53,818 bases of DNA from Clostridiaceae bacterium (GTDB lineage Bacteria; Bacillota; Clostridia; DUPQ01). This document shows positions 9,039 to 18,045 of this stretch, piece by piece. The position numbers and the translations under genes were made by a program. The stretch lies in NCBI GenBank assembly GCA_012838235.1, contig DUPQ01000013.1:1-53818 (forward strand), written 5' to 3'. The notes beneath the pieces were generated by a model. It did no database searches and was not told where the DNA came from. It saw only the letters and a list, made by a program, of their open reading frames with translations. The number at the start of each line of letters is the position of its first letter. Positions within the stretch are counted from its first letter, which is position 1.

Positions 9039-10388
9039 TCAGAAAATTATCCCCTGAGCAATCATCGCATCGGCCACTTTTATAAATCCGGCCATATTGG
9101 CTCCGGCAACGAAATCGCCTTCCACGCAATAGCGTTTTGCGGTATTGTTAATGTTGTTGAATATGCCTTTCATGATAGCTCTGAGCTTATCGTCAACCTC
9201 CTCAAATGACCAGTTTGTCCTTGCGGCATTCTGGCTCATCTCCAGACCGGACACCGCAACTCCCCCCGCATTAGCGGCTTTTGCAGGACCGAACAGGACC
9301 TTATTGTTCCTAAGATAGTGTATTGCATCGGGTGTGCAAGGCATGTTCGCTCCTTCCACAACAGCCATAACATTATTGTTTACCAGATTCTTCGCATCCT
9401 CCAGATTCAATTCGTTCTGAGTAGCACAAGGAAGAGCTATATCACACGGTATTGCCCACGGTTTCATTGAAGGATAATATATCGACCCTTTAACTATTTT
9501 TTCGTAATCGGCAATCCTTCTGTTTTCCACTTCTTTAAGTTGCTTAAGAACATCCAGATTGATTCCGTTGGGATCGTATATGAATCCGTTACTGTCGCTG
9601 GCGGTTATAGGTAAACCTTTCAACTGATATATCTTTTCAATTGCATGTATAGCGACATTTCCCGAACCGGATACGGCAACATCCTTATACTCAAAAGAAT
9701 CATTTCTCATAGCATGCAGCATTTCTTCGGTAAAATAGCACAGTCCGTAACCCGTAGCTTCCTTTCTGCCCAGCGACCCTCCGTATGATAACCCCTTTCC
9801 GGTCAGCACACCGTTAAACTGATTGGCAAGCCGTTTGTATTGTCCGAATAAATAGCCGACTTCACGCGACCCCACCCCTATATCACCGGCGGGTATATCG
9901 GTATCCGCTCCTATATGCCGGAAAAGTTCCGACATGAAAGACTGACAAAACCTCATTATTTCCATATCGGATTTGCCTTTGGGGTCAAAATCCGCACCGC
10001 CCTTTCCGCCTCCTAACGGTAATCCCGTCAGACTGTTTTTTAACACCTGCTCAAAGGCTAAGAATTTCAGCACCGAAGTATTGACCGACGGATGAAACCT
10101 TAACCCTCCCTTATACGGTCCGATTGCCGAGTTGAACTGTACCCTGTAACCTTTATTCACATTTATCTTACCGTCATCGGAAACCCATGTAACCTTGAAA
10201 GATATAATTCTTTCCGGTTCTGCAATTCTTTCCAGCACGGCATATTTTTCATATATATCGTTTGCTTCTATTACCGGAGCAATGGACTCGAATACTTCCC
10301 CTACCGCCTGATGGAATTCCGGCTCATTAGGATTATCGGAAATAATCTGTTCATACGTTTTTGCAATATAAGGATTTGTAATATTCAT
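9039..10388 (-). CDS. gdhA: Glutamate dehydrogenase
   Basis: This hexameric glutamate dehydrogenase interconverts 2-oxoglutarate plus ammonia and glutamate, the link between carbon and nitrogen metabolism. The reading frame extends to a TTG at 10409, but I place the start at the ATG at 10388: it has AGGGG ten bases upstream and gives 449 residues, the usual length. Visible features are the substrate region GPYKGGLRFHP, the catalytic lysine in PLGGGKGGADFDPKG, the DIPAGDIGVG segment and the coenzyme-domain GSGNVAIHA glycine motif. Neither NADP nor NAD preference can be settled by eye, although the sequence resembles the small anabolic type. It is a single gene bounded by terminators on both sides. 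Confidence 0.97.
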   Translation of the reverse strand: MNITNPYIAKTYEQIISDNPNEPEFHQAVGEVFESIAPVIEANDIYEKYAVLERIAEPERIISFKVTWVSDDGKINVNKGYRVQFNSAIGPYKGGLRFHPSVNTSVLKFLAFEQVLKNSLTGLPLGGGKGGADFDPKGKSDMEIMRFCQSFMSELFRHIGADTDIPAGDIGVGSREVGYLFGQYKRLANQFNGVLTGKGLSYGGSLGRKEATGYGLCYFTEEMLHAMRNDSFEYKDVAVSGSGNVAIHAIEKIYQLKGLPITASDSNGFIYDPNGINLDVLKQLKEVENRRIADYEKIVKGSIYYPSMKPWAIPCDIALPCATQNELNLEDAKNLVNNNVMAVVEGANMPCTPDAIHYLRNNKVLFGPAKAANAGGVAVSGLEMSQNAARTNWSFEEVDDKLRAIMKGIFNNINNTAKRYCVEGDFVAGANMAGFIKVADAMIAQGIIF

Positions 10389-10496
10389 TATTTCAATGCC
10401 CCTATTCAAAATGCCTGCATTTTTGCAATTTCCCCAATTACAAAAATCATTTTAGCCATATTAACATATGTAAAAGCATTATTCAATATCAATATT

Positions 10497-10526
10497 AAAA
10501 AAAACAGGGTATTTAACGTACCCTGT
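10497..10526 (-). terminator. Strong Rho-independent terminator after oadB
   Basis: The minus strand has a perfect 8-bp hairpin, ACAGGGTA / TACCCTGT with a 7-nt loop, followed by eight T residues. It ends the GH4-OadG-OadG-OadB transcript and separates it from gdhA. Confidence 0.95.
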
Positions 10527-10556
10527 CAGAATATTTTACAATAATATAATTTACAC

Positions 10557-11723
10557 TTATCCGAATAACGAAATAAGCACACCTGCCGCTATTGCGGAAC
10601 CTATAACGCCCGCAACATTGGGGCCCATGGCATGCATTAAAAGGAATATGCCGGGGTTCTCTTCCTGCGCAACCTTCTGTGAAACCCTTGCAGCCATAGG
10701 TACAGCCGAAACACCCGCGGAACCGATAAGCGGATTTATCTTATTCTTACTGAAGAGATTAATAAGCTTTGCAAACAGTACTCCGCCGATTGTTCCGAAT
10801 ATGAATGCAAATACTCCCAGTCCCAATATCTTCAATGTCTCGGCTCTTAAGAAATTCTCCGCAGTGGCTGTAGCTCCGACCGCCAAACCTAAACATATGG
10901 TAACAATATTAATAAACTCATTTTGCAGTGTTTTGGATAACCTGTCGGTAACACCGCTTTCCTTAAGCAGATTACCCACCATAAGCGAAGCAACCAGCAC
11001 CGCGGCACTGGGAACTAAAAATGCCACAACAATTGTAACCAGTATGGGGAATATTATTTTCTCCTTTTTGCTCACCGGACGAAGCTGCTTCATCTCTATA
11101 GCCCGCTCTTTTTTGGTGGTAAGCAACTTCATGAACGGAGGCTGTATAACCGGAACCAAAGCCATATATGAATAAGCCGCTACCGCTATTGCACCTAAAA
11201 GATGAGGGGCAAGTATGGTTGCGGTATATATTGCGGTAGGTCCGTCCGCTCCTCCTATTATTCCTATCGCTCCGCCCTCCGCAGGTGTGAAACCTAACAA
11301 TGTGGCTAAATAGAATGCAAGGAATATTCCCAACTGTGCCGCCGCACCTATTATAAAGCTTTTGGGATTGGCGATAAGCGGACCGAAATCGGTCATTGCT
11401 CCTATTCCCATGAATATGAGAGGCGGGAAAAGACCGGATTTAATTCCTATGTACAGGATATCAAAAAGTCCTCCGCTTTTCAGAACTTCATTGTAATCAA
11501 TATTCTTCATATCCGCCCATAATTCCGGATGATATACATTGGAACCGGGCAAATTGGTTGCCAGCATTCCGAATGCTATGGGTACCAATAGAAGAGGCTC
11601 AAACTGTCTGACAATACCCAGATATAACAGTACAAGAGATATTACCAACAACACTCCCTGCTGCCATGTTATTATGGAAAGTGCCGATTCTTTATAAAGA
11701 TCCACCAAAATTTCTACAAACAT
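10557..11723 (-). CDS. oadB: Sodium-translocating decarboxylase beta subunit (OadB/MmdB/GcdB family)
   Basis: This is the membrane subunit of biotin-dependent sodium-pump decarboxylases, in which decarboxylation of a carboxybiotin carrier drives Na+ export. The 388-residue protein is strongly hydrophobic and has the family hallmark [10 protein letters not shown] (about residues 155-165), whose Asp has been implicated in Na+ transport in characterised family members. The family also contains oxaloacetate, methylmalonyl-CoA, glutaconyl-CoA and malonate pumps, and the substrate is set by the alpha subunit, which is not in this window. It follows two OadG-like genes, 8 bases after the longer one. 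The ATG has AGGGGG upstream. Confidence 0.93.
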   Translation of the reverse strand: MFVEILVDLYKESALSIITWQQGVLLVISLVLLYLGIVRQFEPLLLVPIAFGMLATNLPGSNVYHPELWADMKNIDYNEVLKSGGLFDILYIGIKSGLFPPLIFMGIGAMTDFGPLIANPKSFIIGAAAQLGIFLAFYLATLLGFTPAEGGAIGIIGGADGPTAIYTATILAPHLLGAIAVAAYSYMALVPVIQPPFMKLLTTKKERAIEMKQLRPVSKKEKIIFPILVTIVVAFLVPSAAVLVASLMVGNLLKESGVTDRLSKTLQNEFINIVTICLGLAVGATATAENFLRAETLKILGLGVFAFIFGTIGGVLFAKLINLFSKNKINPLIGSAGVSAVPMAARVSQKVAQEENPGIFLLMHAMGPNVAGVIGSAIAAGVLISLFG

Positions 11724-11731
11724 ATTACCCC

Positions 11732-12073
11732 CTATACCCTTCTGCTTACATTTTCCATCCTGCCGGCATTACTCCATGCAGCGGATACCGATGTCCTTAC
11801 CGCAGGCCTTATAACTATATTACATGCACTTTTAATACCGTTCTGCTGTATATATGCCTGTACACAGGCCATTATAGCTGCAATTACTTCTTCGGATTGA
11901 TCGGAAACGGTTAAAACATGTTCAACAGGCTTTTCTTCTTCAATAGCCTGAATCTCCTTCTTACCGCTTTTAGCCATAACCTTGGAAAAAAGCATAATAA
12001 TTCCGGTCAGTAAAATCATCCCTATATTCACAACCACAAAGCCTATTAATGTCTGTAACAATGAACCCGACAT
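11732..12073 (-). CDS. oadG: Sodium-pump decarboxylase gamma subunit (OadG family)
   Basis: A 113-residue protein with one N-terminal transmembrane helix (about 7-30), a basic stop-transfer [10 protein letters not shown], an acidic linker, and a C-terminal cytosolic segment [18 protein letters not shown] followed by a basic tail. This is the typical architecture of OadG, which anchors the complex and binds the alpha subunit. Unlike the longest OadG proteins, the linker is short and is not an Ala/Pro-rich chain. An upstream GGAGG supports the ATG start. It lies between a 49-residue OadG-like gene and oadB in the same operon. Confidence 0.85.
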   Translation of the reverse strand: MSGSLLQTLIGFVVVNIGMILLTGIIMLFSKVMAKSGKKEIQAIEEEKPVEHVLTVSDQSEEVIAAIMACVQAYIQQNGIKSACNIVIRPAVRTSVSAAWSNAGRMENVSRRV

Positions 12074-12128
12074 AGCCTAACCTCCAAAACGCCATTCTCG
12101 TGAAATATATAATAAATCAAGGTTTTAG

Positions 12129-12278
12129 TCAAGAATTCTCATCCTCAACACCTTGATTATTCTTAGCATTAGCTTTAGCCATAACCTTGGAAAAAATTGC
12201 TATTATTCCGGTCAGTAACAGTAATGTTAAGACTACTATACTAAAACCCGTTATCGTCTGTAATAATGCTTCCGACAC
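12129..12278 (-). CDS. Short second OadG-like membrane protein (49 aa)
   Basis: This small gene starts with GTG, seven bases after a perfect GGAGG, and encodes 49 residues. The protein begins MSEALLQTITGF, has one hydrophobic helix (about 11-30) and then SKVMAKANAK before a short acidic tail. It matches the N-terminal half of the adjacent 113-residue OadG in order and in sequence (SLLQTLIGF against [24 protein letters not shown] against LLTGIIAIFSKVMAK) but lacks the C-terminal cytosolic part. It is therefore a truncated tandem paralogue. The clean start signal and intact frame suggest it is expressed, perhaps as an alternative anchor. A decayed copy is the other reading. Confidence 0.8.
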   Translation of the reverse strand: MSEALLQTITGFSIVVLTLLLLTGIIAIFSKVMAKANAKNNQGVEDENS

Positions 12279-12292
12279 AATTCTTCCTCCGT

Positions 12293-13621
12293 TTATTTGT
12301 ACTCTTTCATAAAACCTGCCGCCTGATGTGTCTCTATAAGCTCATCCACCATCTTTATAATATCATCTATAGACAGGATAGCTGCACATCTCGGTTCCAG
12401 CATGGCTGCTCTGTATATGTCTTCCCTCTTTCTTGTAACGGCGGCTTCAATGGTCATAAGGTGTACATTGATATTGGTCATATTCATTGCCGCAAGCTGT
12501 ACGGGAAGTTTTCCGACATGACAAGGATTTATACCGTTACCGTCCACCATACACGGAACTTCCACACATGCATCTTCGGGCAGGTTGGTAATCAGCCCTT
12601 TATTCAACACATTACCGCCTATTTTGAACGGCTTATTGGTAACAACGGCATCCATTATGTAGGAAGCATATTCATTGCTTCTTGTGTGTGTTGTTTTAGT
12701 ATTATGCAGAAGTTCCTCTCTCTGAACCGCCCATTTATTAATCTGTTTTATGCATCTTCTGGGATACTCATCCAAAGGTATATTGAATCTCTCTATAAGT
12801 TCCGGATAAGCGGGTTTAATGAACCAGGGGTTATATTCCGCATTATGTTCGCTGGATTCCGTACAGTAGTATCCCAAATGCTTAATATATTCAAATCTGA
12901 CCATATCGTTATGCTTTTCCGTAGCATTCTTAATGGCCGCTTTTTCTCGAATTTCCGGATACAAATCGTTGCCGAATTTATCTTTAATCTCCAGCAACCA
13001 TGCCATATGGTTTATTCCGGCAATTAAATCCACCCTTCCTTCAATCTTGTCCTGCATACCCAATTTGTCGAGTAATCCGCCCGAACAAACCTGTACCGAA
13101 TGACAAAGGCCTACCAGACGTACATCCGTATATCTTTGCATATAGCCGGCAAGCATGGACATGGGGTTTGTATAGTTAAGAAACAGGGCATCGGGACAGA
13201 CAGCCTCTATATCATCGGCAAAATCCTGCATAACCGGAATGGTACGTAAGGCTCTCATTATTCCGCCTATTCCCAATGTGTCGGCAATAGTCTGCCTTAT
13301 ACCGTATTTTTTAGGAACTTCAAAATCTATTACCGTACAGGGTTCATATAAGCCTACCTGAATGGCATTTATCACAAAATCCGCACCCCGCAAAGCATCT
13401 TTTCTGTTCTTTACACCTAAATATGTTGTAACCTTTGCTCTGTTATCATTAATGTTTTTATTTAACGAATCAATCAGCATCTTTGAATCGTTCAGTCTCT
13501 GACCGTCAATATCATACAATGCAAATTCCGAATCTCTGAGCGCTTCGGTACGCATACAATCGCCTATTACATTCTTAACGAATACCGAGCTTCCCGCACC
13601 CATAAAAGTTATTTTCAACAT
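12293..13621 (-). CDS. GH4 family glycosidase (alpha-galactosidase/alpha-glucosidase MelA-like)
   Basis: GH4 enzymes cleave alpha- or beta-glycosides by an NAD+- and Mn2+-dependent oxidation-elimination route. I place the start at the ATG at 13621, behind GGGAGG, giving 442 residues; a longer frame reaches 13675 but that part contains the promoter. Seen are the nucleotide-binding GAGSSVF at 8-14, NYTNPM at 149-154, the metal ligands Cys173 and His174 in GLCHS, and His205 in GINHMAW. The CHS motif is shared with MelA-type alpha-galactosidases and alpha-glucuronidases and argues against the 6-phospho-glycosidase group, but the sugar is not determined. It is first in an operon with the OadG/OadB genes. 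Confidence 0.92.
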   Translation of the reverse strand: MLKITFMGAGSSVFVKNVIGDCMRTEALRDSEFALYDIDGQRLNDSKMLIDSLNKNINDNRAKVTTYLGVKNRKDALRGADFVINAIQVGLYEPCTVIDFEVPKKYGIRQTIADTLGIGGIMRALRTIPVMQDFADDIEAVCPDALFLNYTNPMSMLAGYMQRYTDVRLVGLCHSVQVCSGGLLDKLGMQDKIEGRVDLIAGINHMAWLLEIKDKFGNDLYPEIREKAAIKNATEKHNDMVRFEYIKHLGYYCTESSEHNAEYNPWFIKPAYPELIERFNIPLDEYPRRCIKQINKWAVQREELLHNTKTTHTRSNEYASYIMDAVVTNKPFKIGGNVLNKGLITNLPEDACVEVPCMVDGNGINPCHVGKLPVQLAAMNMTNINVHLMTIEAAVTRKREDIYRAAMLEPRCAAILSIDDIIKMVDELIETHQAAGFMKEYK

Positions 13622-13650
13622 ATGAACCTCCCGAAAATCCACTAAAGTTA

Positions 13651-13679
13651 ATGTTATCATACAAACACAACTCAATCAA
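13651..13679 (-). promoter_or_regulatory. Promoter of GH4-oadG-oadB operon
   Basis: On the minus strand TTGATT is followed after 17 bases by TAACAT, with TGA just before the -10 as an extended element. It lies about 30 bases upstream of the chosen GH4 start and falls inside the longer open frame, which supports the shorter start. Confidence 0.6.
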
Positions 13680-13713
13680 CATTGATAGGGTAAAAAAGCA
13701 ACTGAAAAAGCCG

Positions 13714-13738
13714 GAAAAAAGGTGCACTTCAGGAGTGC
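13714..13738 (-). terminator. Terminator overlapping the stop of the GH13 gene
   Basis: The minus strand forms GCACT - CCTGA - AGTGC, then ACC and six T residues. The TGA stop codon of the amylase gene is the loop of this hairpin, so the terminator is built into the last codons of the coding region. Confidence 0.7.
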
Positions 13739-15468
13739 GAACAGGACAAATGACGATTGTTAAATGTATATTCACAACTTTCATTTTGATATTTGCGGGT
13801 AATTATGACAAGACCGTGGTCCTCTCTGATGGCAAAAGAACCGTATTTCAGTTTGTCATCATTATATCTGTTGTTCATTATTTCTTTGTAAAGGTCAAGT
13901 ATTTTTTTATCTTCTCTTCCCCAAGGATAAGTTTTGCGGTTAAACGGGTCTTTCAGTCCCTGACTTCCCGCTTCATCCGCATAGTATACGCAAGGCACAC
14001 CGGGCAGACACATCAGCAATTGCAGGCAGAAAGACAATCTTTTAAAAGCAATATCATATTCTTCTTTGCTTAGAAATACGCCTTTCTGTTGTTTTCTGGG
14101 AAGTTTTTCCAAGCTGCCTTTTCCGCCCATTATCGACAGTATTCTGGAAACATCGTGAGTTCCCAACATATTCATTAAACATTCATATGACTGAGGAGGA
14201 TAATTCTCCCTTATTATCTCAATTCTTCTGACAAAGCTTTCCGCATTTATTTTATTAAGAGTGTAATCGATAATTGCGTTTTTATACGGATAATTCATTA
14301 CGCTGTCCAGTTCATATCCGTAAAGATATTCCCGACGGCTGCCGTAACTTATTTTATTACTTGCATCTTCCCACACTTCACCTATTAAGATTGCATCTTT
14401 ATCACAACTCTTAATCACTTTTCTTAATTCCCTGATGAACTTATCGGGCAGTTCGTCCGCCACATCCAACCTGAAACCTTTGACACCTAAAGATAACCAT
14501 TGTCTTATTGAGTCAAACACATGGCTCATGAATCCCGGATCGGTTTCCACCGTATTGGGCAATGTCTCAATACCCCACCACGATTCGTATGTGCCGTCTT
14601 GTTTGAAAGTGTACCAGCTTCTGTAAGGTGAATCGGGATTGTTAAATGCTCCGTCTTTGTTGAATCTTTTGTGTTTGTCAAAGTATATGCTGTCACTTCC
14701 GGTATGGGAAAATACCATATCCAGGATAATGAATATATCCTTTTTTTTGGCTTCTTCACACAGTTTTTTTAAATCACCTTTGGTACCTAAGGTATCATCA
14801 ACACTCATATAGTCTGCAGCGTCATATCTGTGGTTGGAATAAGCTAAATATATGGGGTTCAGGTAAATGACACCCACTCCTAAAGACTTAATATAGTCCA
14901 GCTTCTTTATTATCCCCTGCAGATTACCTCCGAAAAAGTCCGAACACTCCATTTTACCGCCGGGGAAATCCTCTTCGATGTAAGGCTCTTCATACCAGTC
15001 GGAATGAAATATCCTGTCCCAGTAAGGACTTTTATGGATTTTTTCTTTGTAAAACCTGTCGGGAAATATCTGGTACATGATACGTCCTTTTATCCAATCG
15101 GGCGTATTGTAGTTATCGTATACCGTTATCTGATAATCCAGAGGATTCTTATCGTACTTAACACCCTGGCCCTGATAAGTATCCGGCCTGTTGCCGTAGT
15201 ATACGGTATGATAAGGGGTGGATATTTCAAAATGATAGAACATTAATCCCGGTTTTGAAGAAACTTGGATATTGATTTTAAATACAGATAAATCCTTGAT
15301 AAGCCTTTCCAGATGCATCCGATGCTTGGACTTGTCAATGACAATGTATGCTTCAACGGGAGCATCGCATCTGACATCCAGACGAAATTTCACGGTTGAA
15401 CCACTTTGTACGGCTCCGAACAGTGATTTATATGTGGTATCTCTGCTGTTAAAATATATTTCCAGCAT
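13729..15468 (-). CDS. GH13 alpha-amylase family enzyme (neopullulanase/maltogenic amylase-like)
   Basis: This cytoplasmic GH13 enzyme hydrolyses alpha-1,4 (possibly alpha-1,6) bonds of maltodextrin or glycogen-derived oligosaccharides. The 579-residue protein has an N-terminal beta-sandwich (about 1-115), then the catalytic barrel. The nucleophile is Asp335 in GFRLDVADE, the acid/base Glu364 in IGEVWE, and the transition-state Asp439 in GTHDVSR. The N-terminal domain and the YQIFPDRF segment are typical of neopullulanase and cyclomaltodextrinase. There is no signal peptide. The C-terminal part is short and runs straight into a terminator hairpin. The start overlaps the stop of the phosphorylase gene (TAATG), so the two are translationally coupled and probably act together on glycogen. 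Confidence 0.93.
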   Translation of the reverse strand: MLEIYFNSRDTTYKSLFGAVQSGSTVKFRLDVRCDAPVEAYIVIDKSKHRMHLERLIKDLSVFKINIQVSSKPGLMFYHFEISTPYHTVYYGNRPDTYQGQGVKYDKNPLDYQITVYDNYNTPDWIKGRIMYQIFPDRFYKEKIHKSPYWDRIFHSDWYEEPYIEEDFPGGKMECSDFFGGNLQGIIKKLDYIKSLGVGVIYLNPIYLAYSNHRYDAADYMSVDDTLGTKGDLKKLCEEAKKKDIFIILDMVFSHTGSDSIYFDKHKRFNKDGAFNNPDSPYRSWYTFKQDGTYESWWGIETLPNTVETDPGFMSHVFDSIRQWLSLGVKGFRLDVADELPDKFIRELRKVIKSCDKDAILIGEVWEDASNKISYGSRREYLYGYELDSVMNYPYKNAIIDYTLNKINAESFVRRIEIIRENYPPQSYECLMNMLGTHDVSRILSIMGGKGSLEKLPRKQQKGVFLSKEEYDIAFKRLSFCLQLLMCLPGVPCVYYADEAGSQGLKDPFNRKTYPWGREDKKILDLYKEIMNNRYNDDKLKYGSFAIREDHGLVIITRKYQNESCEYTFNNRHLSCSHS

Positions 15469-17897
15469 TATTTAAGCTTCCAAATCAGTTTATTATAGTT
15501 GGCTATACTGTTGTCCGAGGAAAAACGTCCGCTGTTTGCCACATTGATTACCGCCATCTTGTTCCATTTGCGTCTGTCGGCATAATCTTTAACTATTTTA
15601 TCATGTGCCGCTTTATATGATTGGAAATCACCCAGTATCAGGAAGGGATCGCTCATGCCTGTTTTGCAGGACAGCAACGATTCATATATCTCCTTAAACA
15701 GATAGGGTTTTTCCGGATTGAGTGTGCCGTCAATAAGCATATTCAAAACGGTCTTGAGAGTATAGTCCTGCTCCACAAATACCGTAGGATCATACTCTCC
15801 TGTTTTATATATCTGCTGTACCGTTTCGGCATCATAACCGAATATGTAAATATTGTCCGGTCCGACACTCTCATATATTTCCACATTGGCTCCGTCCATG
15901 GTACCTAAAGTTAATGCTCCGTTCATCATAAACTTCATATTGCCGGTGCCGCTGGCTTCTTTGGAAGCGGTGGAAATCTGCTGTGAAATATCGCTTGCGG
16001 GGAAAATAATCTGCGCAAGAGATACCGAATAATTCTCCAAGAATACAACCTTTATCTTATCCATAACACGCGGATCGTTATTTATAAGGTCCGCAGCATC
16101 ATTTATAAGTTTGATTATAACTTTAGCCCTTTTGTAACCGGGTGCCGCTTTAGCTCCGAAAATACATGTCACGGGAATTGCATCCTTATATTTCTCCGGC
16201 TCGTTTATAATCTGCACATAGTCGTACATTATTCTTAAGATATTCAGCAGCTGTCTTTTGTACTCATGAAGTCTCTTTACCTGAACATCAAAGATTGAGT
16301 TCTCGGAAACGACTATTCCGGTGGTCTGTTTTATATACTCGGCCAATTTACGCTTATTAAGTCTCTTAATATTGTCAAACTTATCCAAAAACTTGGGATC
16401 GTCGGCTTTGGCTTCTAAAGCTTTAATCTTTGTCATATCGCTTATCCAGTCTTTACCGATGTTTTTGGTTATAAGGTCGGTCAATCCGGGATTGGACAGG
16501 AGCAGCCATCTGCGATGAGTAACTCCGTTTGTTACATTGGTAAACTTCCCGCAAAATACATCGGCAAAATCTTTAAAGGTCTCTTCCTTTATAATCCTGG
16601 AATGTAACGCCGAGACTCCGTTTACAGAATAGGAGCCTGCAATGCACAAAGGCGCCATGGCAATCTGTCCGTAGCCTATAATAGCCATCTTGTGTATGTC
16701 ATTCCTTTTCTCGGGAAAGTCTCTGTAAACCATACCGCAGAAACGTTCATTTATTTCTTTTACTATGGCATAAATCCTGGGCAATATCTGCTTGAACAGT
16801 TGCTCCGGCCATTTTTCCAACGCTTCCGCCATAATGGTGTGGTTGGTATATGCGAACATACGGCCGGTTATATCCCACGCCTCATCCCAACCCAAACCGT
16901 GTTCATCCATAAGTATTCTCATCAGTTCGGGAATGGCCAGAGCGGGATGGGTATCATTTATATGTACTACCGCTTTGTCGGGGAGTGCGCTTAACGGAAG
17001 ATTTAACTTCATGAAACGTGCAACTATCATCTGCATGGTAGCGGAAACAAAGAAGTAATGCTGTTTCAAACGCAGCGATTTGCCCTCGTAATGCTTGTCT
17101 TCGGGATACAATATGTGAGAAAGCACTTCCGCCATTTGCTTTTCTTCAACAGCTTTGAGATATTCACCTCTGTTAAAACTTGCCATATCGATTCGCTTGG
17201 GAGAAACCGCTCTCCATAATCTCAGGGAATTGACTCTGTCATTCATATAACCGACTATAGGCATATCATACGGTACCGCATGTACTGTAGAATATCCGCT
17301 ATGGACAAAACGAAGTTTATCGCCCTCCCAGGATTCTTTTATATGACCGCCAAAATGCACTTCCACTCGCTCTTCCGGTCGCTCCACTTCCCAGACATTT
17401 CCGTCTTCCAGCCAGGTGTCGGGATATTCCACCTGTTGTCCGTCAATTATCTTCTGCCGGAAAAGACCGTATTCATATCGTATTCCGCAACCGTAAGCCG
17501 GAAGGTCCAGTGTTGCCAATGAATCCATAAAGCATGCAGCAAGGCGCCCCAGTCCTCCGTTTCCCAAACCCGCTTCCGGTTCTCTTGATGCAATACTATC
17601 AAAGTCCAGCCCCAGCTGTTTGCATGCTTCCTGATAATCTTTCCGCTTTCCTATATTTAAGATATTATTGGATAAGGCTCTTCCCATTAAAAACTCAATC
17701 GAAAGATAATACACCCGTTTGTCATCCGTTGTATAAGCCGATTGTGCCCATTTATCCATTATTTCATTTTTAACCGTTATGGCGAATGCTTTATAAAGTT
17801 GATTCTGTGTGGCATTCTCTATTGTTTTTCCGAAAGTCCTGTTTAAAACTTCATTTATCTGTTTTATTACCGTATTTTTATTGTTTCCGTTTTTCAA
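15468..17897 (-). CDS. glgP: Glycogen/maltodextrin phosphorylase
   Basis: A GT35 phosphorylase, 809 residues, which releases glucose 1-phosphate from the non-reducing ends of glycogen. The pyridoxal-phosphate lysine is in GTGNMKFMMNG in the C-terminal third, and family blocks such as GNGGLGRLAACFMDSLATL and HINDTHPALAIPEL are intact. The start is TTG: AAGGAG sits seven bases upstream, and the next in-frame Met is about 47 codons in. It has its own near-perfect promoter 25 bases upstream, so it can be made independently of the glycogen synthesis genes. It is translationally coupled to the downstream GH13 gene. Confidence 0.97.
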   Translation of the reverse strand: MKNGNNKNTVIKQINEVLNRTFGKTIENATQNQLYKAFAITVKNEIMDKWAQSAYTTDDKRVYYLSIEFLMGRALSNNILNIGKRKDYQEACKQLGLDFDSIASREPEAGLGNGGLGRLAACFMDSLATLDLPAYGCGIRYEYGLFRQKIIDGQQVEYPDTWLEDGNVWEVERPEERVEVHFGGHIKESWEGDKLRFVHSGYSTVHAVPYDMPIVGYMNDRVNSLRLWRAVSPKRIDMASFNRGEYLKAVEEKQMAEVLSHILYPEDKHYEGKSLRLKQHYFFVSATMQMIVARFMKLNLPLSALPDKAVVHINDTHPALAIPELMRILMDEHGLGWDEAWDITGRMFAYTNHTIMAEALEKWPEQLFKQILPRIYAIVKEINERFCGMVYRDFPEKRNDIHKMAIIGYGQIAMAPLCIAGSYSVNGVSALHSRIIKEETFKDFADVFCGKFTNVTNGVTHRRWLLLSNPGLTDLITKNIGKDWISDMTKIKALEAKADDPKFLDKFDNIKRLNKRKLAEYIKQTTGIVVSENSIFDVQVKRLHEYKRQLLNILRIMYDYVQIINEPEKYKDAIPVTCIFGAKAAPGYKRAKVIIKLINDAADLINNDPRVMDKIKVVFLENYSVSLAQIIFPASDISQQISTASKEASGTGNMKFMMNGALTLGTMDGANVEIYESVGPDNIYIFGYDAETVQQIYKTGEYDPTVFVEQDYTLKTVLNMLIDGTLNPEKPYLFKEIYESLLSCKTGMSDPFLILGDFQSYKAAHDKIVKDYADRRKWNKMAVINVANSGRFSSDNSIANYNKLIWKLK

Positions 17898-17922
17898 AAA
17901 AGTACTCCTTTACCGAGATGAT

Positions 17923-17951
17923 ATTATACACAAAACACACTACTTGTACAA
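17923..17951 (-). promoter_or_regulatory. Strong promoter of glgP-GH13
   Basis: On the minus strand TTGTAC, 17 bases, then consensus TATAAT. It gives the glycogen breakdown genes a start separate from glgBCDA. I see no clear terminator between glgA and this promoter, so some read-through from glgA is also likely. Confidence 0.8.
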
Positions 17952-18045
17952 CAACATAAAAGTTTATTATTATCAAAATATTGTGTTTTTCTTTCCGGCT
18001 GTTACACCAGACAAAGTGTCGGTCCGTAAAATCCTGTATACCATA

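Noticed and set aside
12266-13027. 253-residue plus-strand open frame
   Set aside because: It is antisense to the GH4 gene, which has clear catalytic motifs; composition is typical of a shadow frame.
13575-13784. 69-residue minus-strand frame, considered as a frameshifted C-terminal part of the GH13 enzyme
   Set aside because: The stretch holds the GH13 terminator and the GH4 promoter, and the translation does not resemble an amylase C-terminal domain.
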